Under the pieces are notes generated by a model. It saw nothing but the letters and a program-made list of their open reading frames with translations, searched no databases and was not told the DNA's origin. From assembly GCA_964481655.1 (NCBI GenBank), contig CAYZVO010000009.1, forward strand, positions 1 to 64,000: a DNA stretch of 64,000 bases, read 5' to 3'. A program made the translations under genes and the position numbers. The stretch is from CALDOK01 sp964481655. Its GTDB lineage: Bacteria; Myxococcota_A; UBA796; JAFGLY01. Below are positions 52,826 to 62,753 of the stretch, in pieces (positions within the stretch are counted from its first letter, which is position 1; every line of letters starts with the position of its first letter).

Positions 52826-53428
52826 TCAGAAGCGCTGCCAGGTGAGCTCCGGCTCTCCGGTGGTCCGGGCCGCCCAGCGGGAGCCCACGAAGAGCAGATC
52901 CGCGAGCCGGTTGAGGTAGCGCAGCGTGGGGGTCCCCGCGAGGGCCGGGGCGCCGCCGTCCTCGGGCGGGAGCTGGGACAGGCGCACGACGCCGCGCTCG
53001 ACGCGCCGGCACACCGTGCGGGCCTGATGCAGGAACGCGCTGGTCACGCCCCCCCCGGCGAGGATGAAGTCCTCGAGGGGCGGCAGCTCGGCGTTGAAGC
53101 GATCCAGGACGGCCTCGAGACGCTCGACGTCGGCCTGCGCGATGTGAGGCATGCCCTCCCAGTGGTCCTCGGGCAGGGTCGCGAGCTCACCGGCGAGGAC
53201 GAACAGATCGTGCTGCACGCGCTCGAGGGCCTCGGCCAGCTCGGCGAGCGCGGGGATCGCGCGAGCGCCGTTGGCCGCGAAGGTGCGAGCGACGCCCACG
53301 ATGGCGCTCAGCTCGTCGACCCCGCCGTAGGCCTCCACGCGGGGGTGAGCCTTGGAGACCTCCTGCCCACCCACCAGGCGGGTGGTGCCACCGTCGCCGG
53401 TGCGGGTGTAGACCTTGGTGATGCGCAC
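52826..53428 (-). CDS. Cob(I)alamin adenosyltransferase, PduO type
   Basis: Transfers the adenosyl group of ATP to cob(I)alamin to make coenzyme B12. The 200-residue protein starts at GTG 53428 (GGAGG four bases upstream) with the family signature ITKVYTRTGDGGTTRLVGG. The ATP/cobalamin segment appears as EAYGGVDELSAIVGVAR, and the helical core has LHQARTVCRRVERGVVRL and LRYLNRLADLLFVGSRW. The open frame upstream is not used. A TATACA at 53458-53453 on the minus strand could be its -10. No B12 riboswitch is recognisable upstream. Confidence 0.93.
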   Translation of the reverse strand: MRITKVYTRTGDGGTTRLVGGQEVSKAHPRVEAYGGVDELSAIVGVARTFAANGARAIPALAELAEALERVQHDLFVLAGELATLPEDHWEGMPHIAQADVERLEAVLDRFNAELPPLEDFILAGGGVTSAFLHQARTVCRRVERGVVRLSQLPPEDGGAPALAGTPTLRYLNRLADLLFVGSRWAARTTGEPELTWQRF

Positions 53429-53574
53429 GAGCCCTCCAGACCAGCACTGGAATGTATACACATCCCACACGCTCGACACATGGGCCTCCCGATCGGTCAT
53501 AGTTCGGTGTCTTGTGGCGGCCCGGCCCACAGGTGTGCGATAGGGGGGTCGCCGCTCCAAGCCAGGAGAGTCTC

Positions 53575-54360
53575 TTGAGCCTGCGCCCCGCCCGCATCGC
53601 CGTCCCCGGCCTCCGCACCGCCGACCCCACCAGCCTCCTGGTCATGATCCAGGACCTGATGAACCGGAGCATCCACCACCTCGAGGGTGGCACGCTGGCG
53701 GACCTGTTCGCCCTGGCAGAGCTGGGCGAGGTCCTCCCCCGCCACCTGCAGCGGGAGCTGGACCGCATCGCCCGGGGCAAGGAGCGCGAGCTGCGCGACC
53801 TGCCGGACGGCACCCTGCTGCAGGAGCAGCTCGATCTGCTGATGGCCGTCCCCGCGGCCCACTGCCCCCTGCGCCTGCGCACCGCCGTGCTCGAGCTGCG
53901 CAACGGCCGCCAGCTGGAGGCGGTCAGCCTCGAGCAGCTCGCGCTGCTGGAGCAGGCCTGGAGCGAGACCGAGCCCGTGGCGCCCACCCCGGGCGAGGCC
54001 GGCAGCGCCCAGGTCGAGCGGCCCGCCGTGCCCAAGCGCCTGCAGATGCCGGACGACGCCGCCCCCCGCCGCCGCAAGCGCGCCGCCAGCCCCAGCCGCC
54101 CCAAGGCCAAGCCCACCCCGGCGGCCAAGCAGGACGAAGGCCGCAGCGCCTGGATCCGCCAGCACGTGCTGGAGCGCCTGGCCGCCCGCCGGGAGCAGGG
54201 CCTCAAGGAGACCGTGCTGGTCGCCGCGACCCGCCACAACGCGCCCTACTCCGACCTGCAGCGGGCCGAGGTCCTCGCCGAGCTCCGCGAGCTCAAGCGC
54301 GAAGGCACCGTGAAGAACTCCGCCGGCCGCTGGATACGGGTGCAGCGCCTGGGCTGGTAG
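53575..54360 (+). CDS. Basic protein of unknown function with winged-helix-like C-terminus
   Basis: A 261-residue protein, start TTG 53575 with AGGAG six bases upstream. The N-terminal half is helical and acidic (LADLFALAELGEVLPRHLQRELDRI). A Pro/Lys/Arg-rich linker (about 150-185, PRRRKRAASPSRPKAKP) leads to about 60 residues (ETVLVAATRHNAPYSDLQRAEVLAELREL) that look like a winged helix for DNA or RNA binding. I do not recognise the family. It is divergent from the adenosyltransferase gene and convergent with the lytic transglycosylase gene. Confidence 0.65.
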   Translation: MSLRPARIAVPGLRTADPTSLLVMIQDLMNRSIHHLEGGTLADLFALAELGEVLPRHLQRELDRIARGKERELRDLPDGTLLQEQLDLLMAVPAAHCPLRLRTAVLELRNGRQLEAVSLEQLALLEQAWSETEPVAPTPGEAGSAQVERPAVPKRLQMPDDAAPRRRKRAASPSRPKAKPTPAAKQDEGRSAWIRQHVLERLAARREQGLKETVLVAATRHNAPYSDLQRAEVLAELRELKREGTVKNSAGRWIRVQRLGW

Positions 54361-54375
54361 CGCCAGCCCGACCGA

Positions 54376-55005
54376 CTAGGCGTCCGTGTCGCCACCCACC
54401 GGGTGGTGGTGCAGGAAGAAGTCGTAGTACCCACCGACCCGCTTCACGTAGCGCTGGGTCTCGGTGAAGTTCGGCACACCGCCCGCGGCGCGCACCGCGG
54501 CGGGGCCTGCGTTGTAGGCGGCCAGGGCCAGGGTCACGTCGCCGAAGCTGCGCAGCTGCTGGGCCAGGTAGCGGGCGCCGCCGTCGATGGACTGGGCCGG
54601 ATCGAAGGGATCGCTGACGTCGAGGTCCCCAGCGGTGCCGGGCATCAGCTGCATCAGGCCCTGGGCGCCGGCGCGGGAGACCGCCCGGGGGTTCATGGCG
54701 CTCTCGGCCAGGCAGACCGCCTTGACCAGCGCGGGGGAGACCCCGTAGCGCTGGGCGGCGTGCAAGATCAGGGCGTCGTAGCGATCCATCGAGGGGCGGT
54801 AGCCCTTGGGGGCCGTGGCGGGGGCCTGGGGCCGGGCGATGGGGGTGTGGGCCCGGAAGCCCTCGATGGTGGTGGGCGAGTCGGTGATGGTGATGACGCC
54901 GTTGGCGTCGGCACCCAGGAAGATCTCACCCGCGCCCGCGGGGGGGGCGTGGATCGCCAGCAGGGACAGCGGCAGCAGCAGGAACATGGCGGACCGAGCG
55001 GTCAT
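54376..55005 (-). CDS. Soluble-lytic-transglycosylase-like protein (SLT domain)
   Basis: A 209-residue periplasmic peptidoglycan lyase. After a signal peptide (to about PPAGAG) and a DUF4124-like start (GADANGVITITDSP), the SLT domain has the catalytic Glu in CLAESAMNPRA, then GAQGLMQLMPGTA, LALAAYNAGPAAV and TQRYVKRV, all conserved family motifs. It cleaves the glycan strand with 1,6-anhydroMurNAc formation. Located 63 bp after the DUF2752 gene. Confidence 0.92.
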   Translation of the reverse strand: MTARSAMFLLLPLSLLAIHAPPAGAGEIFLGADANGVITITDSPTTIEGFRAHTPIARPQAPATAPKGYRPSMDRYDALILHAAQRYGVSPALVKAVCLAESAMNPRAVSRAGAQGLMQLMPGTAGDLDVSDPFDPAQSIDGGARYLAQQLRSFGDVTLALAAYNAGPAAVRAAGGVPNFTETQRYVKRVGGYYDFFLHHHPVGGDTDA

Positions 55006-55068
55006 GCCCGGCCCTCCTAAAGCGGGGCGCGGCGCCGCGTCAAACCCGGGCAGGGTCGGCCGAACACA

Positions 55069-55533
55069 CTAAACGAGTGTGATCAACAGCTTGTACAGCC
55101 ACCCCACAAGCAGTCCACCAAGGAGCCCGGCGGCGACCCAGCCCTCCTTGAGGCCCAACCAGTCCCAGAAGCGGCGCCAGCGGCCGCGGGGGCGCAGCAG
55201 CTCCATCAGGCTCACGACGGCCGTGACCAGGGTCACCGCGAACAGGACCAGGCCGTAGGGCTGGCACAGCAGAGCCTCGATGATGCGGCCGTGGGCGGCG
55301 AGGGAGAAGGTGGTGGTCATCCCGCACATGGGGCACGGCCAGCCGGTCAGCTGCAGCAGCGTGCAGCCGCCCAGGCCCAGCTGCTTGTGGGTCCCCACCC
55401 CCGCCGGGGACGGATCGAGCCAGGCGGCCACCGCCAGCACCGTGCCGGTGGGCAGCAGGAAGGTCAGGCCGACGAGGCGATCCAGCAAGGGGCGATCGCG
55501 GGGCGCGGAGGCCGGGGGTGCAGCGTCGGACAT
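55069..55533 (-). CDS. DUF2752 membrane protein
   Basis: A 154-residue protein with about three membrane helices and the DUF2752 signature: a Cys in LGLGGCTLLQLTG, then WPCPMCGMTTTF (PCPxCGxT). The Cys pattern hints at metal or heme contact, but no function is established. It starts 3 bp after the zapA stop in the same direction. Confidence 0.82.
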   Translation of the reverse strand: MSDAAPPASAPRDRPLLDRLVGLTFLLPTGTVLAVAAWLDPSPAGVGTHKQLGLGGCTLLQLTGWPCPMCGMTTTFSLAAHGRIIEALLCQPYGLVLFAVTLVTAVVSLMELLRPRGRWRRFWDWLGLKEGWVAAGLLGGLLVGWLYKLLITLV

Positions 55534-55536
55534 GGG

Positions 55537-55884
55537 CTAGGCGTCGCCCGGGAGCTCCCGGTCGTCGATCACGACCTCTTCGTCGTCGGCGTCGTCGTCA
55601 CCGGCGGCGCCGGGGAGGGTGACCTCGAGGATGGCGGAGGCGGCGGCCAGCTCGCGATCGAGGGCGCCCAGCTCCCCCACCACCTGCTTGCGGAAGCGGG
55701 CGTACTCGCTGGCGACGTTCAAGGCCGCGAGCAGGACGACGGTCTCGCCATCGACCCCGGGGGTGCGGGAGGCGATCTCGGCGATGCGCTGGTCGAGCCA
55801 GCGGGCGTTCTGGACGACCTCTTCTTCGGGCTCGTCGCTGCGGACGGTGTAGTGGCGTCCGCGGAGCGTGATGGTGACCGGCAT
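55537..55884 (-). CDS. zapA: Cell division protein ZapA-like
   Basis: A 115-residue protein from the ATG at 55884 (GGAG five bases upstream). The N-terminal globular part VTITLRGRHYTVRSDEPEEEV and the coiled coil (about 45-85, VVLLAALNVASEYARFRKQV) match ZapA, which crosslinks FtsZ filaments. The tail is very acidic (AGDDDADDEEVVIDD). It lies 98 bp after ftsY. Confidence 0.85.
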   Translation of the reverse strand: MPVTITLRGRHYTVRSDEPEEEVVQNARWLDQRIAEIASRTPGVDGETVVLLAALNVASEYARFRKQVVGELGALDRELAAASAILEVTLPGAAGDDDADDEEVVIDDRELPGDA

Positions 55885-55982
55885 GGCTGCTCCAGGTGTT
55901 CTCGGTCCAGCGGGTCGACCCATAACCCGGTCGGAAGCAGGGAGGTGCGCGGGGTTCGGCGGGACGCGGTGTCCACCACGGA

Positions 55983-57143
<1,161 letters not shown>

Positions 57144-57199
57144 GCTGCCTCACGGGGTTGGGGGCCACCCCTATCTCGCCGAGGCGCACGCGTGTACGG

Positions 57200-60100
57200 C
57201 TAGTGCACCCGCACGGTGACGAGCTTGGACACGCCGGCATCCTGCATAGTGACGCCGTAGAGGGTGTCCGCGCACTCGATGGTCTTCTTGTTGTGCGTGA
57301 TGACGATGAACTGGGACTCCCGCGCCATGTCCCGCAGCAGATCGTTGAAGCGCGCGCCGTTGCCCTCGTCCAGGGGGGCGTCCACCTCGTCGAGGATGCA
57401 GAAGGGGGACGGGCGCACGCGGAACAGGGCGAAGACCAGGGCGATGGCCACCAGGGCCTTCTCTCCACCGGACAGCAGGGTCAGGTTGCGCAGGCGCTTG
57501 CCCGGCGGCTGGGCCAGGATGTCCACGCCGGTCTCGAGCAGGTCCTCTTCGTCGGTGAGGACCAGGCTGGCCTTGCCGCCCTGGGAGAGCCGCTCGTAGA
57601 GGGTGTCGAAGTGGCCGTTGACCTCGTCGAAGGCTGCCCGGAAGCGCTCGCGGCAGGTGCGGTTGATGCGCGCCAGCGCCCCGCGGATCTCGGCCACCGA
57701 GGCCTCGAGGTCCGTGCGCTGGGCCATGAGCTCCTCGTGCCGGGCCTGCAGCTCGAGGTACTCGTCCACGGCGGTCAGGTTCACGTCGCCCAGGTTGTCG
57801 ATGCGCTTGCGGGTGCGCTCGACCCGCTCGCTCCACTCCTGGATGTAGTCAGCGTCGTCCAGGTGCCGGGGCTGGATGACCAGGATGTCCACCTGGGGCA
57901 GGCGATGCAGCTCGAGGGGTAGGCGGGCTTCGTCCTCGAGGCCGTGGTGGATGACCAGCTGGCCGTTCTTCTCGAGCCGATCGAGCTGTCCGGGCAGCGA
58001 CATGCCGAGATCGGCCTCGGCCTGCTTCTTGAGCACATCGATGCGGGTCCGGGTGTCCTGCAGCTCGAGCTCGAGACGCTGCAGGGCCGTGGCGGCCTCC
58101 TGCCGGGCGTCGCGGGCTTCGGTCAGCTTGTCCTCACAGCGGGTGACCCGCCGCCGGGCCTCCACCAGGTTGCGACGCTCGTGGGCGAGCTTGCCGGAGA
58201 CCTCGTCCTGCTTGGCCGCCACCTCGACGATGGACTTCTCGGTGTCGACGACCTGGGTGCCCAGCTCAGCCTGGCGCGCGGCGATGCGCCCGGACTCCTC
58301 CTGGGCTCTCACGACCACCTCGCTGGCCTGCTCGAGGGCCCGGGCCGCCGCGTCCCGGGCCTGGCGGGCGGTCTCGACCCGGCCGTTCACCGCCACCAGC
58401 TCCTCGCGCAGCCGCCCCTGCTCGGCCGCGGCCGCGGCGTGCTCCTGGGCCACGCTCCTGGCCGCGGCTTCGGCGCTGGCGAGGGCCTCGGCCGCGGCGG
58501 TGGCCTCGCGCTCGGCGCCCTTGACCGCCTCCTTCGCTGCGGCCAGCTCGCCCTCGAGGCTCTCGGCGCGGCCCTGCTGCTGCCCGGCGCGCTGCTCGAG
58601 GTCCCGCAGCAGGCGCTGGTGGCGCTGCTCGGCTTCGGTGGCCGCCCGGAGGCGATGGGTGATGCCCGTGGCCTCGAGCTCGGCCCGGCGGTGCTCCCGC
58701 CCGGCGTCATCGAGGACCTTGCGCTGAGCGTCGCGCCGGCCCCGGGCCTCGTCGCTGGCCTCGCGGGCCTGGCTCCGGGTCGCCTTGGCCTCGTCGAGCT
58801 GGGCGCGCAGCCGATCCACCTCGGCGCGGGCGTCCCGCAGGGCCTTGCGGCGACCCAACACGCCGGTGGACGCACCACCGCCGCGGCCGACGCGCACCAG
58901 GCCGGGCGGGGTCACCAGCACTCCGCCTGGGGTCACCGCGGAGGAACCACCGGCCGCGCGGGCCAGGGCCTGGTCCAGATCGTCCACCCGGGCGCAGTCA
59001 CCGAGCAGGGTCGCCAGGGCCCGCCGAGCGCGCTCGGTGCCCCCCACCGCAGCGGCCAGGCCCTGTGTGGGCTCGGGGGCGTCGGAGCCCGACAGCAGGA
59101 TCCAGGCCGCCCCGCCTTCGGCCGCAGCCACCGCGTCGCGGAGCTGATCGGCGCTGGAGACCACCACGGCGTCGATGCGGTCTCCGAGGGCGGCCCCGAG
59201 GTCCTGGATGAGCTCCTCGGGGACCTCGAGCTCCTCGGCCACGGCGAAGGCGCTGTCCACCCGCCCCAGCACCCGCCGGGAGGCGTCGGTCAGGCCCTCG
59301 TGGCGGCTGTGCAGATCCTCGAGGGAGTCGGCGCGGGCGCGGACCCGGGTGTGCTCCCGCTCCACGTCGAGGAAGGCGCGCTCGGCGCCGGCGCGGGCCA
59401 GCTGGGCCTTCTCGAGGGCGGCGTCGAAGCTGGCCAGCTCGTTGCGGGCGTCCTGCAGGGACCGCTGGGTGGCGGCCATGCGCTCGCGGCCCTGCTCGCG
59501 GAGGGACTCGGCCTCCATCCGGGCCTTGGTCAGGCGCTCCGCGTCGGTGCGCACGGTGTCCAGCTCACGGGCCTGTCCCTGCAGGTCCTCGCGCAGCTGC
59601 CGGTCCTGTCGCACGAGGCTGTCGCAGCGGGCCTTGGCCCGCTCGAGGGCCCCCCGGTGCTCCACGTGCTCCCGCCGCCGCTGCTCGCGCTTGGTCCTCT
59701 GGGCGTCCAGCCGCTCGGAGACGGCGCGGGTGCGCGCGATCTGCTCGTCCACCGCGGCCTGGGCCACGGACACCGACGCCTCGCTGCTCGCCACGCGCTG
59801 GTGGCAGCGCTCGAGCTCACCCTCGACCTGGCGGATCCTCACCCCGGCCTGCTCGACCTCGGTGGCGAGGCGCTGGGAGCGCTCCTCGAGGTCCCGCCGC
59901 TCGCGATCCTGGTACTGCCGCGCCGACTCGAGCTCCCGTCGGGTGGCCTCGAGCTCGGCGAGGCGGTCCCGCAGGCCGCCCACCACATGCTCCGCCACGC
60001 CCGCCTGCTCCCGGTCCCGCCGCAGATCCGAGCCGGCCCGCTGCTCGGCCCGCTCCCGCTGCTGGAGCTCGAGCTGAGCTTGGCGGCGATCCCGGCTCAG

Positions 60101-60838
60101 GGCCCGGCGGTCCGCCATCAGGCCGCTGTAGCGGGCCACAGCCAGCAGCAGGGTGCCCTGACGGGCGATGGCCCGCAGCCGGCGGAAGCGGGCCGCGCGG
60201 TCCACCTGCTTGCCCACCTGCTCGAGGCGCTGCTCGAGCTCCTCGACCACATGGACGGAGCGCTCGAGGTTCTGCAGGGTGGCGTCCAGGCGGCTGAGGG
60301 TCTCGGAGCGACGGGCCTTGAAGCGGGAGGTGCCGGCGGCCTCTTCCACCAGTCCCCGCCGGTCCTGGGGGCTGGCCACGATGACGGCGCCGATGCGTCC
60401 CTGCTCGATGAAGCTGTAGAACTTGCTGCCGACGCCGGTGTCGAGGAAGAGCTCGTGCACGTCCCGCAGGCGCACGCGCTGCTGGTTGATGCGGTACTCC
60501 GACCCCCGCTCGCGGGTGAGCTTGCGGGTGATCTGCACCTCGTCGAAGCGGGCCCACTCACCGGAGAACGGGCGTTCCCCCGCCGTGAAGGTGACGGTGA
60601 CCTGGGCGATGTTCATGGGCGCGCGCGCGTCGGAGCCGTTGAAGACCACGTCCTCCATGGCCGAGCCGCGCAGCTCCCGCGGAGACTGCTCGCCGATGCA
60701 CCACTTCATGGCGTCCAGGACATTGGACTTGCCGCAGCCGTTGGGGCCCACCACCCCGGAGATGCCTTCGCTGAAATGGAACACGACCCGGTCCGGGAAG
60801 GACTTGAAGCCGTGGATCTCCATCTTGCGGATGTGCAT
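57200..60838 (-). CDS. smc: Chromosome segregation protein SMC
   Basis: A 1212-residue SMC ATPase that extrudes DNA loops. Walker A GPNGCGKSNVLDAMKW is near residue 33, the hinge lies about residues 520-680 between two long coiled coils, and the C-terminal head has the signature LSGGEKALVAIALVFAL and Walker B FCILDEVDAPLDEGN. The ATG at 60838 gives the canonical start MHIRKMEIHGFKSF; a longer frame exists but is not family-like. scpA and scpB are not in the window. The opposite strand carries a 1066-codon open frame that is only a GC artefact. Confidence 0.97.
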   Translation of the reverse strand: MHIRKMEIHGFKSFPDRVVFHFSEGISGVVGPNGCGKSNVLDAMKWCIGEQSPRELRGSAMEDVVFNGSDARAPMNIAQVTVTFTAGERPFSGEWARFDEVQITRKLTRERGSEYRINQQRVRLRDVHELFLDTGVGSKFYSFIEQGRIGAVIVASPQDRRGLVEEAAGTSRFKARRSETLSRLDATLQNLERSVHVVEELEQRLEQVGKQVDRAARFRRLRAIARQGTLLLAVARYSGLMADRRALSRDRRQAQLELQQRERAEQRAGSDLRRDREQAGVAEHVVGGLRDRLAELEATRRELESARQYQDRERRDLEERSQRLATEVEQAGVRIRQVEGELERCHQRVASSEASVSVAQAAVDEQIARTRAVSERLDAQRTKREQRRREHVEHRGALERAKARCDSLVRQDRQLREDLQGQARELDTVRTDAERLTKARMEAESLREQGRERMAATQRSLQDARNELASFDAALEKAQLARAGAERAFLDVEREHTRVRARADSLEDLHSRHEGLTDASRRVLGRVDSAFAVAEELEVPEELIQDLGAALGDRIDAVVVSSADQLRDAVAAAEGGAAWILLSGSDAPEPTQGLAAAVGGTERARRALATLLGDCARVDDLDQALARAAGGSSAVTPGGVLVTPPGLVRVGRGGGASTGVLGRRKALRDARAEVDRLRAQLDEAKATRSQAREASDEARGRRDAQRKVLDDAGREHRRAELEATGITHRLRAATEAEQRHQRLLRDLEQRAGQQQGRAESLEGELAAAKEAVKGAEREATAAAEALASAEAAARSVAQEHAAAAAEQGRLREELVAVNGRVETARQARDAAARALEQASEVVVRAQEESGRIAARQAELGTQVVDTEKSIVEVAAKQDEVSGKLAHERRNLVEARRRVTRCEDKLTEARDARQEAATALQRLELELQDTRTRIDVLKKQAEADLGMSLPGQLDRLEKNGQLVIHHGLEDEARLPLELHRLPQVDILVIQPRHLDDADYIQEWSERVERTRKRIDNLGDVNLTAVDEYLELQARHEELMAQRTDLEASVAEIRGALARINRTCRERFRAAFDEVNGHFDTLYERLSQGGKASLVLTDEEDLLETGVDILAQPPGKRLRNLTLLSGGEKALVAIALVFALFRVRPSPFCILDEVDAPLDEGNGARFNDLLRDMARESQFIVITHNKKTIECADTLYGVTMQDAGVSKLVTVRVH

Positions 60839-60990
60839 CGTGCGTCGGGGTGCGGGTTTCAGCGTCTGCCAAGGGCCACTGCATCCATGTATACCGAACC
60901 GCGCTTCGCGATGGAACGAAGGCGCGCAATAAAGCCTGCGACGAGGCGTAGACCGAGGGCACACGATCCCTCTCCGGAGCACGAGTCGCC

Positions 60991-61236
60991 ATGGTCCCCG
61001 CTGTCCGTGAATCCACCGCCATCGACCGCCCCCGCCGTGACGTCATCACGGCGTACGTCCTGCTCGTCCCCTGCCTGTTCGGCCTGTCCGGGCTGCACCG
61101 GTTCTACCTCGGCCGCTGGGTCTCCGGCCTGGTCTGGCTGGTGACCGGCGGCCTGTGCGGCGTCGGCAGCATCATCGACATGGTGATGATGCCCCGCATG
61201 GTGGACGACCACAACCGGGGCGCCCACGGCTGGTAG
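60991..61236 (+). CDS. TM2-domain membrane protein
   Basis: An 81-residue protein with two membrane helices (about 19-36 and 43-62) joined by the TM2 loop signature GLSGLHRFYLGR, and a C-terminal IIDMVMMPRMVDDHNR that matches TM2 proteins. Function unknown. It is divergent from smc and convergent with the next gene, with a hairpin after its stop. Confidence 0.85.
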   Translation: MVPAVRESTAIDRPRRDVITAYVLLVPCLFGLSGLHRFYLGRWVSGLVWLVTGGLCGVGSIIDMVMMPRMVDDHNRGAHGW

Positions 61237-61242
61237 GAAGCT

Positions 61243-61259
61243 GTCAGCTCTCAGCTGAC
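61243..61259. terminator. Hairpin between two convergent genes
   Basis: Seven-bp perfect arms GTCAGCT / AGCTGAC with a CTC loop, placed between the stops at 61236 and 61270. There is no T-tract. Confidence 0.45.
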
Positions 61260-61269
61260 GGCTGAACGC

Positions 61270-62517
61270 TCAGATGACGCGGAGCTTCTTGGCGACGCTC
61301 TGCATGATCTCGAGGGCGCGATCGAGGTGGGCCTTGTCGTGGCTCGCCATGACCGAGGTCCGCAGCATCGCCATGTCCCGGGGGACGGCGGGGTGCACGA
61401 CCGGGTTGACGTAGACGCCGGCGTCCAGCAGCTGCTTGCCCATCATGATGGCCTTGAGGTCGTCGCCGATGATGACCGGGACGATGGGGGAGGCCGAGGC
61501 GCCGGTGCGGAAGCCCAGCTCGTTGAGGCCGAGGCGCCAGTACTCTGCGTTCTCGTTCACCCTCGCGACACGCCAGGGCTCGGCCAGCATGATGTCCAGC
61601 GCCGTGGAGGCGGCCGCCACGGAGGCGGGGGGCAGGGAGGCCGAGAAGACCATGGGACGCCCGAAGAAGCGCATCCAGTCGATGACGTCGGCCGGGCCGG
61701 CGACCCAGCCACCGATGGAGGCCAGGCTCTTGGAGAAGGTGCCGCAGATCAGGTCGGCCGCGCCGTGCATCCCGAAGTGCTCCTCGGTGCCGCGGCCGGT
61801 GGCGCCGAGCACGCCCAGGGCGTGGGCGTCGTCCACGCAGAGGCGGGCGTCGTACTTGCGACAGCGCTCCACGATCCAGGGCAGGGGCAGGATGTCACCC
61901 TCCATGGAGTACAGGCCGTCCACCATGACCAGGGTGGCCTCGCCGCGGTCCTTGGCCCGCTGGAGGGTGCGCTCGAGGTCGTCGGGGTCGTTGTGCTGGA
62001 AGCGGTCCACCCGCGCCTTGCTGGTGCGGGCGCCGTCCTGGATGGAGGCGTGGGCCTGCCAGTCCACGACGACACAGGTGCCCTCGGCGCCCAGGGCCGT
62101 GAGGATGCCGAGGTTGGCCTGGTAGCCGGTGGTGAAGACCAGCGCGTCTTCGCGCCCGTGGAGCTCGGCGATCTTGCGCTCGAGGGCCACGTGGTGGGTG
62201 GTGGTGCCGTTGAGCAGCCGCGAGCCCGTGAGGCTGGGGCCCTGCTCCCGCACGGCCTCGATGGCCGCGTCGCGCACCCGCTGATCCGTGGTGAGCCCCA
62301 GGTAGTTGTTCGAGCCGAGCATCACACACTCGCTGCCCTCGATCACACAGGTCGGCCCCTCGTTCCGGGTCAGCTCCCGGAAGTAGGGCATCACGCCCAT
62401 GGCCCGGACCTGCTTGGGCACGGCGAAGCGCTTCGCGGGGGTGAAGACGTCGGTGATGCGCGCCTTCTTCTTCTTGCCGATGTGGGGGTTGACGTTGCTG
62501 CCGCCGGTGACGCTCAT
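61270..62517 (-). CDS. Alpha-oxoamine synthase, serine palmitoyltransferase-like
   Basis: A 415-residue PLP enzyme of the class that condenses an amino acid with an acyl-CoA. PLP-binding Lys is in GTFSKSLASIGGW; the cofactor Asp in VDDAHALGVLG; HASIQDG supplies the stacking His. Several segments (TGSRLLNGTTTHH, FTTGYQANLGILT, the YSMEGDILPL loop, ASLPPASVAAA and YVNPVVHPAVP) look closer to bacterial serine palmitoyltransferase, about 420 residues, than to glycine C-acetyltransferase or 8-amino-7-oxononanoate synthase. If so, it makes the long-chain base of sphingolipids. AGGAG six bases before the ATG. A promoter with two palindromic operators lies upstream. Confidence 0.85.
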   Translation of the reverse strand: MSVTGGSNVNPHIGKKKKARITDVFTPAKRFAVPKQVRAMGVMPYFRELTRNEGPTCVIEGSECVMLGSNNYLGLTTDQRVRDAAIEAVREQGPSLTGSRLLNGTTTHHVALERKIAELHGREDALVFTTGYQANLGILTALGAEGTCVVVDWQAHASIQDGARTSKARVDRFQHNDPDDLERTLQRAKDRGEATLVMVDGLYSMEGDILPLPWIVERCRKYDARLCVDDAHALGVLGATGRGTEEHFGMHGAADLICGTFSKSLASIGGWVAGPADVIDWMRFFGRPMVFSASLPPASVAAASTALDIMLAEPWRVARVNENAEYWRLGLNELGFRTGASASPIVPVIIGDDLKAIMMGKQLLDAGVYVNPVVHPAVPRDMAMLRTSVMASHDKAHLDRALEIMQSVAKKLRVI

Positions 62518-62672
62518 GGCTCACTCCTGGTCTTCGGCCCCCACGCCGCGCAGGCGTGCTGAGCCGGTCCTCTGGACGGGATCGGGTGCGTGTTCCGTGA
62601 CGTTTGTACCGTCACCGGGCGGCAGCGTCAAGGATGCCGGACCACGAAAACCGGCGTTCATGCTCCATTTTG

Positions 62673-62727
62673 ACTGACCAGTCAGTTTATATGGGGGCGG
62701 GTACAGCAAACTGACCGGTCAGTTTGC
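62673..62727 (-). promoter_or_regulatory. Promoter with two TetR-type palindromic operators
   Basis: A 22-bp perfect palindrome at 62706-62727 (GCAAACTGACCGGTCAGTTTGC without its last two bases is the core) and a second site ACTGAC-CA-GTCAGT at 62673-62686 share the half-site ACTGAC. Between them, on the minus strand, is a -10-like TATAAA (62691-62686). One operator thus covers the -35 area and the other the start region, a standard repression layout. The controlled gene is the serine palmitoyltransferase-like gene with a leader of about 160 nt. No TetR regulator gene is in the window. Confidence 0.7.
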
Positions 62728-62753
62728 CAACTCGAGCCCCCACGAGGGGCACA

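Noticed and set aside
53429..53520. Possible cobalamin riboswitch before the adenosyltransferase gene
   Set aside because: Only about 90 bp separate it from the divergent gene and no B12-box-like sequence is visible.
57944..61144. A 1066-codon open frame on the plus strand opposite smc
   Set aside because: It is antisense to a clear SMC protein, its product is low-complexity Gly/Ala/Leu/His, and long antisense frames are expected in DNA of this GC content.
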